In this document: in pieces, positions 1 to 6,697 of the stretch | Layout: every line of letters begins with the position of its first letter | Position numbering within the stretch: the first letter of the stretch is position 1 | Source of the DNA: Burkholderiaceae bacterium | GTDB lineage: Bacteria; Pseudomonadota; Gammaproteobacteria; Burkholderiales; Burkholderiaceae | Assembly: GCA_025458735.1 (NCBI GenBank) | Contig: JALORV010000039.1 | Span: 1 to 11,500, forward strand | Direction of reading: 5' to 3' | DNA: 11,500 bases | Made by a program: the position numbers and the translations under genes | The notes under the pieces: generated by a model | The model's input: only the letters and a program-made list of their open reading frames with translations | Told to the model about the DNA's origin: nothing | The model's database searches: none

Positions 1-1
1 C

Positions 2-1081
2 GTGGTCGGGCCGGAGGCTCCGCTCGCTGCCGGCATCGTCGATCAGTTCCGCAGCCGTGGCCTGCGTGTGTTCGGACCGACGCGCGCCGCGGCACAGCTA
101 GAAAGCTCGAAGGACTTCGCCAAGTCATTCATGCGGCGCCACGGCATCCCGACAGCCGAGCATGAGACTTTTACCGATGCGGCGGCCGCACGCGCCTACG
201 TGCGCCAGCGCGGCGCTCCGATCGTGGTCAAGGCCGACGGGCTGGCCGCCGGCAAGGGCGTCGTGGTCGCGGCCACGGTGGCCGAGGCGGAAGCGGCGAT
301 CGACGCGATGCTGGTCGGCAATACGCTCGGGGCCAGCGGCGCCCGGGTCGTCATCGAGGACTTCCTGTCGGGCGAGGAGGCGAGCTTCATCGTCATGTGC
401 GATGGCCGCAACGCGCTGGCGCTCGCGACTTCGCAGGATCACAAGCGGCTGCTCGATGGCGACCGCGGCCCCAACACCGGCGGCATGGGAGCGGTCTCGC
501 CGGCCGCGATCGTGACGCCGACCGTGCATGCCCGCGTGATGCGCGAGATCATCCTGCCGACCATCCACGGCATGGCGAGCGACGGCATTCCGTACACCGG
601 TTTCCTCTACGCCGGCCTGATGATCGATGCGCAGGGCCAGGCACGCACGCTCGAGTTCAACTGCCGCCTGGGCGACCCTGAGACGCAGCCAATCATGCTG
701 CGCCTGAAGACCGATCTCGTGACGCTGCTGGAAGCCGCCATCGACGGCAAACTCGATCAGGTCGAGGCGGCCTGGGACCGACGCACGGCGCTGGGCGTCG
801 TGGTGGCGGCAGCCGGCTACCCCGACGCTCCGCGTGCAGGCGATGTGATCCGTCGCCTGCCGGCCGACGACGACGACTGCGTCACCTTCCATGCCGGCAC
901 CGCGCTGCAGGGCGACGCGCTCGCCACGCGCGGCGGCCGCGTGCTGTGCGTGACGGCGCTCGGCGACACCGTGCGCGCGGCGCAGAAGCGCGCCTACGAA
1001 GCCGTCGACCAGGTCGACTTCGACGGCATGCAGTTCCGGCGCGACATCGGCCATCGGGCACTGAAGCCGCGCACCTTGTAG
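2..1081 (+). CDS. purD: Phosphoribosylamine-glycine ligase (GARS), 3' part; N-terminus lies outside the window
   Basis: Joins 5-phosphoribosylamine and glycine using ATP to give glycinamide ribonucleotide, the second step of de novo purine synthesis, in the cytoplasm. The visible 359 codons begin inside the N-terminal domain at [11 protein letters not shown], so roughly 65 residues are missing compared with a typical protein of about 430. ATP-grasp signatures follow in order: [26 protein letters not shown] (glycine-rich ATP loop), [32 protein letters not shown], and [13 protein letters not shown] (metal-binding Glu and Asn). The C-terminal domain ends normally at TAG 1079-1081. The GTG at position 2 is only the edge of the window, not a start. 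A GC-rich hairpin follows the stop, and the next gene is 146 bases away. The frame is intact and I see no missing key residue. The identification is very secure. Confidence 0.97.
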   Translation: MVGPEAPLAAGIVDQFRSRGLRVFGPTRAAAQLESSKDFAKSFMRRHGIPTAEHETFTDAAAARAYVRQRGAPIVVKADGLAAGKGVVVAATVAEAEAAIDAMLVGNTLGASGARVVIEDFLSGEEASFIVMCDGRNALALATSQDHKRLLDGDRGPNTGGMGAVSPAAIVTPTVHARVMREIILPTIHGMASDGIPYTGFLYAGLMIDAQGQARTLEFNCRLGDPETQPIMLRLKTDLVTLLEAAIDGKLDQVEAAWDRRTALGVVVAAAGYPDAPRAGDVIRRLPADDDDCVTFHAGTALQGDALATRGGRVLCVTALGDTVRAAQKRAYEAVDQVDFDGMQFRRDIGHRALKPRTL

Positions 1082-1088
1082 CCAGCCG

Positions 1089-1117
1089 CCGGCCGCGCTG
1101 CTGCGGCCCGCGGCCGG
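1089..1117 (+). terminator. GC-rich hairpin after purD, possible terminator without a T-run
   Basis: CCGGCCGCG at 1089-1097 pairs perfectly over 9 bp with CGCGGCCGG at 1109-1117 around an 11-base loop, starting 8 bases after the purD stop. No T-tract follows, so this is not a classical intrinsic terminator. It could be a 3'-end stabilising hairpin or an attenuating structure. Confidence 0.4.
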
Positions 1118-1154
1118 GTCCCCGCCAGCCGGCACTGCGCGGGCTGCAGTGGCC

Positions 1155-1172
1155 GGCGGATTCCGCCACAAT
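1155..1172 (+). promoter_or_regulatory. Possible promoter and dyad upstream of the S9 peptidase gene
   Basis: GGCGGA (1155-1160) and TCCGCC (1162-1167) form a 6-bp inverted repeat around one T. Immediately overlapping it is CACAAT (1167-1172), a 4/6 match to a sigma-70 -10 box, 55 bases before the S9 start codon. I see no convincing -35 element, so this is only a candidate. Confidence 0.2.
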
Positions 1173-1227
1173 TCGCGACCCTTCGACTTCCTGCCGCCCC
1201 GGGCTTCGCCAGAAAGACCGACCGCCG

Positions 1228-3237
1228 ATGAGTGCCGAAACTACCCTGCCCTACGCCGTCGAGCAGCACATCGCGCTGCGCCGCGTGACGTCGATCGCGC
1301 CTTCGCCGGACGGCCGCTGGCTGGCGGTCGCCGTGCAGCGGCTCGACCGCGACGGCGTCAAGTACGTGTCTGACCTCTGGAAGGTGCCGACCGATGGCTC
1401 CGCGCCGACCCAGCTCACCCGCGGCGACAGCAAGGACGTGGCGCCGTGTTTCCGCCACGATGGCGCGCTCGCCTTCCTGTCGAACCGGCAACCGAACGAA
1501 GTCAAGCCGGACGAAGACGCCGACAAGCGCATGCAGGTCTGGCTCCTGCCGGCCTCCGGCGGCGAGCCGCAGCAGCTCACCGACGAGCCGCTCGGCATCG
1601 AGGGCTTCCGCTTCGCGCGCCGGGCCGACCGTCTGGTGTACTTCGCGCCGGTGCTGCCCGGGGTCGCGCACGACAAGCAGCGCGAGACCGCCGCGGAACG
1701 CCGCAAGAAGCAGGCGAGCGCGCGCCACTTCCGGCAGCAGCCGGTGCGGCACTGGGATCACTGGCTGCACGAGAACGACAACCTGGCCAGCACGCACCTG
1801 ATCGCCTGCAGCAGCAATGCACAGGGCCGCGTCGACCTGACCCCGGAGGCGCGGCGCGAACTGTCGATCGAGCCTGCGCTGGACGTGAGCGACGACGGCC
1901 GCCAGGTCGCGGTGACCTGGCAGTCGACCGGCGCTGACCGGGTGCTCGATTCGACCATCCGCGTCTTCGACCTGGTCAGCGGATCGGCGCGCGACTTCGG
2001 CGCCGCCACCAACACCAACAACGACGCGCCGCTGTTCTCGCCCGATGGCAAGTCGCTGGCCGTGGTGCGCAGCACGCGTTCGGCCCAGGCCGTGATGCGG
2101 CCGACGCTGACGCTGATCGACCTGGCGAGCGGCACGCTGCGTGCGCTCGGCACCGCCCTCGATGCCTGGCCACACCCGCAGGCCTGGAGCGCCGACGGCA
2201 GCCGCATCCTGTTCACGGCCGATCTCGATGGCCAGGTGCCGGTGTTCTCGCTCGACGTGGCAGGCGACCGCGTCGAGCGCATCACGGCCGCCCGCAGCGG
2301 CGGCACGCACAGCGATGTCGTGGTTCTCGCCGACGGCCGCATTGCCGGCATCCGCTCGACCACGCGCGAGGCCCCGGAGGCGTTCGTCGCGACCGCATCG
2401 CCCGACTCGCCGCCGCAGACCGTCGGCGCCCTGTCCGGGTTCGCTTTCGCCGACTGGGCCGAGATCGAGCATTGCACGACGCCGTCGACCGACGGCAAGC
2501 CGATCCACTACCTGGTCACACGCCCGGCTCGGGCCTCCGGCAAGCTGCCGGTGCTGCTGTGGATCCACGGTGGACCGATCGGCATGAGCGCTGACGGCTG
2601 GCACTGGCGCTGGAATCCGCTGCTCGCGGTCGCTGCCGGCTACATCGTCGTGCAGCCGAATCCGCGCGGCTCGACCGGCTTCGGCCAGGACTTCATCCAG
2701 GGCATCTGGGGCAACGTCTGGGGCAAGCAGTGCTACGAAGACCTGATGGCGGTCGCCGACGCCGTCGAGAAGCGACCCGACGTCGACGCGCACCGCGTGA
2801 TGGCCATGGGCGGCAGCTTCGGCGGCTACATGACCAACTGGATCGGCACACAGACGCAGCGCTTCAAGTGCCTGATCACGCACGCCTGCGTCACGACGAT
2901 GGCGCAATTCACCGGCACCACCGATCACCCGCCCTGGTGGTATCTGGAAATGGGCGGCGAGAACCCGTATGCGGACCGCGATGCTTATGACCGCTATGCG
3001 CCGATCCGCTACGTCAGCCAATGGAAAACGCCGGCGCTGATCATCCACGGCGAACTCGACTACCGCTGCCCGATCAGCGAGGGGCTCAACCTGTTCGAGG
3101 CGCTGCAGTACCACGGGGTGCCGAGCGAACTGCTGATCTTCCCCGACGAGAACCACTGGATCCTGAAGCCGCGCAACATCGTCGCCTGGTACGACACCGT
3201 GCTCGGCTTCATTGGCCGGCATCTGCAGCCCGCGTGA
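1228..3237 (+). CDS. S9 family (prolyl oligopeptidase / acylaminoacyl peptidase type) serine peptidase
   Basis: Predicted serine peptidase of 669 residues that hydrolyses oligopeptides, of the DPP / acylaminoacyl-peptidase type. Residues 1 to about 400 look like a beta-propeller, with repeated SPDGRWLAV-, SPDGKSLAV- and [13 protein letters not shown] blades. The remainder is an alpha/beta-hydrolase domain with an HGGP oxyanion-type loop. The nucleophile is Ser530 in GGSFGGYM (codon 2815-2817), the acid Asp611 in GELDYRCP (3058-3060), and the base His643 in DENHW (3154-3156). No signal peptide is visible, so it should be cytoplasmic. I chose ATG 1228 because the propeller starts soon after it and upstream codons in this frame overlap purD out of frame. 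The ribosome-binding site is weak (AGAAAG). The stop is 4 bases before hemF. I do not recall this gene as a usual member of the purD-hemF block. Substrate specificity cannot be read from the sequence. Confidence 0.93.
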   Translation: MSAETTLPYAVEQHIALRRVTSIAPSPDGRWLAVAVQRLDRDGVKYVSDLWKVPTDGSAPTQLTRGDSKDVAPCFRHDGALAFLSNRQPNEVKPDEDADKRMQVWLLPASGGEPQQLTDEPLGIEGFRFARRADRLVYFAPVLPGVAHDKQRETAAERRKKQASARHFRQQPVRHWDHWLHENDNLASTHLIACSSNAQGRVDLTPEARRELSIEPALDVSDDGRQVAVTWQSTGADRVLDSTIRVFDLVSGSARDFGAATNTNNDAPLFSPDGKSLAVVRSTRSAQAVMRPTLTLIDLASGTLRALGTALDAWPHPQAWSADGSRILFTADLDGQVPVFSLDVAGDRVERITAARSGGTHSDVVVLADGRIAGIRSTTREAPEAFVATASPDSPPQTVGALSGFAFADWAEIEHCTTPSTDGKPIHYLVTRPARASGKLPVLLWIHGGPIGMSADGWHWRWNPLLAVAAGYIVVQPNPRGSTGFGQDFIQGIWGNVWGKQCYEDLMAVADAVEKRPDVDAHRVMAMGGSFGGYMTNWIGTQTQRFKCLITHACVTTMAQFTGTTDHPPWWYLEMGGENPYADRDAYDRYAPIRYVSQWKTPALIIHGELDYRCPISEGLNLFEALQYHGVPSELLIFPDENHWILKPRNIVAWYDTVLGFIGRHLQPA

Positions 3238-3241
3238 GCGA

Positions 3242-4171
3242 ATGACGCCTGACACAGAATTCGTGGACGGCCAGGCGGTGCGCGAGTACCTGCTGGGACT
3301 GCAGCAGCGCATCGTCGGCGCGTTCGAGGCGCTCGACGGCAAGCCGTTTGCGGCCGACGCCTGGGAGAAGCCGCCGGGCGCGCCGCTCGGCGGCGGCGGA
3401 CTGACGCGCATCATCGAGGACGGCCATCTGCTCGAGCGTGGCGGCGTCGGCTTTTCGCACGTGGTGGGCACGAAGCTGCCGCCATCGGCCACCGCGCAGC
3501 GGCCCGAACTGTCGGGGCGCGGCTTCGAGGCGATGGGCGTGTCGCTGGTGTTCCATCCGCGCAACCCGTACGTGCCGACCGTGCACATGAACGTGCGCTT
3601 CTTCATCGCCAGGGCCGAGGGCCAGCCCGACGTCTACTGGTTCGGCGGCGGCATGGACCTGACGCCCTATTACGCCACCGAGGAGGACGCTCGCCACTTC
3701 CACACCATCTGCAAGCGGGCGCTGGCGCCGTTCGGCGACGGGTACCACCCGCGCTTCAAGAAGTGGTGCGACGAGTACTTCTATCTGAAGCATCGCAACG
3801 AGCCACGCGGCATCGGCGGCATCTTCTTCGACGACTTCCACGAGCTGGGCTTCGAGCGCAGCTTCGCGCTGCAGCGCGCGGTCGGCGATGCCTTCCTCGA
3901 CGCCTACGTGCCGATCGTCGAGCGCCACCGCCAGCGCGAGTACGGCCCGCGCGAACGCGACTTCCAGGCCTACCGGCGCGGCCGCTATGTCGAATTCAAC
4001 CTGGTGTTCGACCGCGGCACGCTGTTCGGCCTGCAATCCGGCGGACGCACCGAGTCGATCCTGATGTCGCTGCCGCCGGTGGTGCACTGGAAGTACGACT
4101 GGCAGCCCGAGCCCGGCACCGCCGAAGCGCGCCTGACCTCCGAGTTCCTGCGGCCGCGCGACTGGGTCTGA
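3242..4171 (+). CDS. hemF: Oxygen-dependent coproporphyrinogen III oxidase
   Basis: Converts coproporphyrinogen III to protoporphyrinogen IX by two oxidative decarboxylations using O2, a late step in haem synthesis, in the cytoplasm. The product is 309 residues, close to the family's usual 300. Family blocks include [13 protein letters not shown] (41-53), HMNVRFF (115-121), [12 protein letters not shown] (133-144), HFHTICK (152-158), [14 protein letters not shown] (172-185), [10 protein letters not shown] (189-198), [15 protein letters not shown] (246-260) and SILMSLPP (272-279). His105, His115 and His152 to His154 include the expected catalytic and metal-site histidines. I chose ATG 3242, four bases after the S9 stop. 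An upstream TTG at 3212 would overlap the S9 gene and adds nothing conserved. The stop is 2 bases before nadD, which suggests translational coupling. An aerobic HemF implies a lifestyle with oxygen exposure. Confidence 0.97.
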   Translation: MTPDTEFVDGQAVREYLLGLQQRIVGAFEALDGKPFAADAWEKPPGAPLGGGGLTRIIEDGHLLERGGVGFSHVVGTKLPPSATAQRPELSGRGFEAMGVSLVFHPRNPYVPTVHMNVRFFIARAEGQPDVYWFGGGMDLTPYYATEEDARHFHTICKRALAPFGDGYHPRFKKWCDEYFYLKHRNEPRGIGGIFFDDFHELGFERSFALQRAVGDAFLDAYVPIVERHRQREYGPRERDFQAYRRGRYVEFNLVFDRGTLFGLQSGGRTESILMSLPPVVHWKYDWQPEPGTAEARLTSEFLRPRDWV

Positions 4172-4173
4172 CC

Positions 4174-4869
4174 ATGGCGGACGGCGACACGATGGAACCC
4201 ATCGGCCTGCTGGGCGGCAGCTTCGACCCGGTGCACGTCGGGCACCTGCAGTTGGCGCGCGATGCGCTGGCCAATCTGCCGATTGCCGAAGTGCGCCTGA
4301 TCCCGGCGGCACAGCCGTGGCAGAAGGAGTCCCTGACCGACGCGTCCCACCGGGTGCAGATGCTGCGGCTGGCGATCGACGGCGAGCTGCCGTTCACGCG
4401 CCGGCGCCTGGTGCTGGACCTGGCCGAAGTCGAGCGCGGCGGCCCGACCTACACCATCGACACGCTGCGCGCGCTGCGGCAGCAGGTCGGCAAGGACACC
4501 CCACTGGTGCTGATCATGGGCGCCGACCAGTTCCAGCGCTTCGAGACCTGGCGCGAGTGGGAACACATTCCGGAACTGGCGCACATCGCCGTCGCGCGCC
4601 GCGCCGGCGCGGCCGCCGACCTCAGCCCGGCGCTGCGCAAGCTGCGCGATGCGCGCTACCTGAAGTACGCCGGCGACCTGGTCGACACGCCGGCCGGCCA
4701 CGTGGTCGACCTCGCCATGACGCCGGTCGATGCCGCGGCCACCGAAGTGCGCCGCCTGCTCGCCGCCCCGGATGCTGCGAGCGCGCAGCGCCTGGCCGCG
4801 CTGGTGCCGCCCGCGGTGCTAGCCTACATTCGCACGCATCACCTGTACTCGGAGCCGCATGGACATTAG
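4174..4869 (+). CDS. nadD: Nicotinate-nucleotide adenylyltransferase
   Basis: Transfers AMP from ATP to nicotinate mononucleotide to give deamido-NAD, in NAD synthesis. From ATG 4174 the protein has 231 residues; an in-frame ATG at 4192 would give 225 and a more usual short leader before IGLLGGSFDP. Neither has a good Shine-Dalgarno, so the start is uncertain by six codons. The nucleotidyltransferase signature GGSFDPVHVGH (14-24), with the HxGH motif, is intact. PTYTIDTLR (91-99) and GADQFQRFETW (116-126) are also typical. The C-terminal motif that usually reads ISSTxxR is here AAATEVR: Thr and Arg are retained but both serines are replaced, which is a mild oddity. The gene overlaps the start of rsfS by 11 bases, so translation is probably coupled. 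Confidence 0.95.
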   Translation: MADGDTMEPIGLLGGSFDPVHVGHLQLARDALANLPIAEVRLIPAAQPWQKESLTDASHRVQMLRLAIDGELPFTRRRLVLDLAEVERGGPTYTIDTLRALRQQVGKDTPLVLIMGADQFQRFETWREWEHIPELAHIAVARRAGAAADLSPALRKLRDARYLKYAGDLVDTPAGHVVDLAMTPVDAAATEVRRLLAAPDAASAQRLAALVPPAVLAYIRTHHLYSEPHGH

Positions 4870-5254
4870 GAAGCTGCAGCGCGTGATCGTCGATGCGCTC
4901 GAGGACGTCAAGGGCCAGGACATCCGCGTCTTCAACACCACGGCGCTGTCGGACATGTTCGACCGCGTCATCATCGCCAGCGGCACGTCGAATCGCCAGA
5001 CCCGCGCGCTCGCCTCCTCGGTCGCCGAGAAGGTCAAGGCGGCCGGCGGCGTCGTGGTCAGCATGGAGGGCGAGGACACCGGCGAATGGGTGCTGGTCGA
5101 CTGCGGCGATGCGATCGTGCATGTGCTGCAGCCGGCGACGCGCGACTACTACAACCTCGAGGAAATCTGGGGTGACAAACCGGTGCGACTCAAGTCTGCG
5201 GGTACGGCGTCGATAGCGCAGGGAAGAGCCAGCACTGCGCGCAAGCGGACCTGA
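4859..5254 (+). CDS. rsfS: Ribosomal silencing factor RsfS
   Basis: Binds ribosomal protein L14 on the large subunit and blocks subunit joining, lowering translation in stationary phase or starvation (family knowledge for the RsfS / Iojap / DUF143 family). The product is 131 residues. The core is recognisable from VIVDALEDVKGQDIRVFN through FDRVIIASGTSNRQTRALA and ending in GEWVLVDCGDAIVHVLQ, then RDYYNLEEIWGDKPV. After Val108 come about 23 residues rich in Ala, Ser, Arg and Lys, a tail longer than in the 105-residue E. coli protein and probably disordered. The start ATG 4859 lies inside the end of nadD. The next gene, rlmH, starts 22 bases after the stop. The nadD-rsfS-rlmH order is a widely conserved arrangement. 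Confidence 0.95.
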   Translation: MDIRKLQRVIVDALEDVKGQDIRVFNTTALSDMFDRVIIASGTSNRQTRALASSVAEKVKAAGGVVVSMEGEDTGEWVLVDCGDAIVHVLQPATRDYYNLEEIWGDKPVRLKSAGTASIAQGRASTARKRT

Positions 5255-5276
5255 CCGGCCGCCAGCGGCCGACCCG

Positions 5277-5750
5277 ATGAAGATCTCGATCCTGGCCATC
5301 GGGCAGAAGCAGCCGGCCTGGGCCGATGCGGCGGTCGATGATTATCTGGTCCGCTTTCCCGCGGACTTCAAGGTGGAGCTCAGGCAATTGAAGGCAGAGG
5401 TCCGGAGCGGGCGCGGCGACGATGCCGAGCGCTGCCGCAGCGCCGAGGGCGCGCGCCTGCGGGCGGCACTGCCTGCCGGGGCCATCGCTGTCGCGCTCGA
5501 CGAGCGTGGCCGGGATCAGACCACCCAGCAGTTCGCCGGACAGCTCGGCCGCTGGCGCGATGCCGGGGAGTCGGTCGCCTTCCTGATCGGCGGGCCGGAC
5601 GGGCTGGACGCCGGCCTGCGCGGGGACAGCGGGCTCACCCTCAGGCTGTCGAGCCTGACGCTGCCGCATGCGCTGGCGCGGGTCGTGCTGGTCGAACAGC
5701 TGTATCGCGCCTGGTCGATCCTCGCGCGGCACCCCTATCACCGCGCCTGA
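5277..5750 (+). CDS. rlmH: 23S rRNA (pseudouridine1915-N3)-methyltransferase
   Basis: SPOUT-class methyltransferase that uses S-adenosylmethionine to methylate pseudouridine 1915 in helix 69 of 23S rRNA, acting on assembled 70S ribosomes. Its 157 residues match the usual 155-160. The N-terminus MKISILAIGQKQPAW, the central VALDERGRDQTTQQFA, the SAM-knot segment FLIGGPDGL and the C-terminal ALARVVLVEQLYRAWSILARHPYHR are all diagnostic and in order. The reading frame is complete with no key residue missing. The start ATG 5277 has no strong Shine-Dalgarno, consistent with translation coupled to rsfS. The stop is 12 bases before maf. Confidence 0.97.
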   Translation: MKISILAIGQKQPAWADAAVDDYLVRFPADFKVELRQLKAEVRSGRGDDAERCRSAEGARLRAALPAGAIAVALDERGRDQTTQQFAGQLGRWRDAGESVAFLIGGPDGLDAGLRGDSGLTLRLSSLTLPHALARVVLVEQLYRAWSILARHPYHRA

Positions 5751-5762
5751 ACAGGGCAACCG

Positions 5763-6497
5763 ATGGCCTCCGCAATCTATCTCGCATCACGCAGCCCCCG
5801 GCGCCGCGAACTGCTCAAGCAGATCGGCGTGAAGTTCGACCCGCTGCTGCTGCGCCTGGCCACGCCGCGCGGCCCGGACGTGGACGAAGCGCAGAAAGGC
5901 GGCGAGACCGCTGCCGAGTACGTGGAGCGCACCGCACGCGAGAAGGCCAGCTTCGGGCTCGACGTGCTCGGCATGCGCTCGATGCTGTTCCGACCGGTGC
6001 TTGCCGCAGATACCGTGGTCATCGTCGACGGCGTCGTACTCGGCAAACCGGCCACCGCCGTCGAGGCTGCGGCGTGCCTGCGGCAGCTGTCTGGCCGCAC
6101 GCACGAGGTGCGCACCGCCGTGGCGCTGGCGATCCAGGGCCCGCTGCTGTCGACCACCTCGGTGTCGACCGTCACGTTCCGGGCGCTGGACGACGACGAG
6201 ATCCGCCGCTACTGCGCTACCTCCGAGCCCTACGACAAGGCCGGCGGCTACGGCATCCAGGGACTCGCCGCGGTCTTCATCGAGCGCATCGAGGGCAGCT
6301 ACGCCTGCTCACGCAGGCCGGCGTGCGAACGCTGTAGCGATCGCGCGCTGCCCTGTCCGCTCTTCCTTGCAGGCATCGGAAACGGCCAGATGTTCCGAGG
6401 GCAACGCTCTTGTCGAAGGTCTATTGGGTCGCTGCGGACGTCAAGTACGCGAACCCTTGTTGCCATCGGCGCTTCCCAGGAGACGCCATCGATTTGA
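5763..6497 (+). CDS. maf: Maf-family nucleotide pyrophosphatase with out-of-frame deletion and aberrant C-terminus
   Basis: Maf proteins hydrolyse non-canonical or canonical NTPs such as dTTP, UTP or modified nucleotides to NMP and pyrophosphate. Residues 1-180 fit the family: ASRSPRRRELLKQIG (8-22), AADTVVIVDG (81-90, with the catalytic Asp), LGKP (93-96), GRTHEVRTAV (111-120), SEPYDKAGGYGIQG (154-167) and IERIEGSY (173-180). After Tyr180 (codon 6300-6302) a Maf should continue with a short stretch ending in GLPL before its final helix. That stretch is absent. Instead the open frame runs 64 unrelated residues rich in Arg, Cys and Ser to 6497. The expected C-terminus LLTQAGVRTL is present in the next frame and stops at TAG 6335-6337. 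The gene thus carries a deletion of length 1 modulo 3, probably about 34-37 bases, and is likely a recent pseudogene or an assembly error. AGGG lies about 6 bases before the start. Confidence 0.85.
   Translation: MASAIYLASRSPRRRELLKQIGVKFDPLLLRLATPRGPDVDEAQKGGETAAEYVERTAREKASFGLDVLGMRSMLFRPVLAADTVVIVDGVVLGKPATAVEAAACLRQLSGRTHEVRTAVALAIQGPLLSTTSVSTVTFRALDDDEIRRYCATSEPYDKAGGYGIQGLAAVFIERIEGSYACSRRPACERCSDRALPCPLFLAGIGNGQMFRGQRSCRRSIGSLRTSSTRTLVAIGASQETPSI
6302..6337 (+). pseudogene. Displaced ancestral C-terminus of maf in a second frame
   Basis: Read in the frame beginning at 6302, these bases give RLLTQAGVRTL followed by TAG. This resembles the normal last helix of a Maf protein, so it supports an out-of-frame deletion at about 6302 rather than a natural alternative end. 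Confidence 0.6.
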
Positions 6498-6697
6498 CGC
6501 CGAAAGCCGACGTCTGAGCCAACGGCTCAGTCCGACCAATTGCAGATGTCGCGAGCGTCGCGAACTGTCATCATCAACACGCGCGAATGGCTTCGCTGAA
6601 CCATCCTGAATTGGGTGCTTGGGAGGTAGACGCTTTGAGTGTCGAAGACAGCCTCTTTCCCGACGGGTCGCTAAACGCTCCTAAGTCTTCTTTTTCG
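6338..6697. other. Intergenic stretch between maf remnant and convergent regulator; no convincing gene
   Basis: These 360 bases contain the read-through tail of the damaged maf frame and no other supported gene. The composition is visibly less GC-biased than the housekeeping block. Two short segments, around 6415-6446 and 6498-6514, have the look of decayed dispersed intergenic repeats, though I cannot confirm this. A 7-bp hairpin sits at 6514-6530. In the expected gene order, rng would be found here, and nothing resembling RNase G is visible. Confidence 0.5.
6514..6530. terminator. Short perfect hairpin between convergent genes
   Basis: CTGAGCC (6514-6520) and GGCTCAG (6524-6530) form a perfect 7-bp stem with an AAC loop. 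It lies between the converging maf and regulator genes, a plausible place for a bidirectional terminator, but there is no adjoining T-run on either strand. Confidence 0.35.

Noticed and set aside
125..1171. A 348-residue minus-strand open frame opposite purD
   Set aside because: A GC-bias shadow of purD with no recognisable motif and no ribosome-binding site.
946..1227. Upstream extension of the S9 peptidase frame to 946
   Set aside because: The added 94 residues overlap purD out of frame, are Arg/Pro-rich and lie outside the peptidase fold; ATG 1228 is the sensible start.
994..3606. An 870-residue open frame on the minus strand opposite the S9 peptidase and hemF
   Set aside because: It is a mirror of GC-rich plus-strand codons, with Arg/Ala/Val/Asp-rich low-information sequence and no domain; the plus strand carries clear S9 and HemF motifs.
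3209..4312. A 367-residue minus-strand open frame opposite hemF and nadD
   Set aside because: Overlaps two confidently identified genes; composition typical of an antisense shadow.
6305..6497. The Cys/Arg-rich tail of the maf frame as a new metal-binding domain
   Set aside because: The four cysteines arise from reading the real Maf C-terminus and intergenic DNA in the wrong frame.
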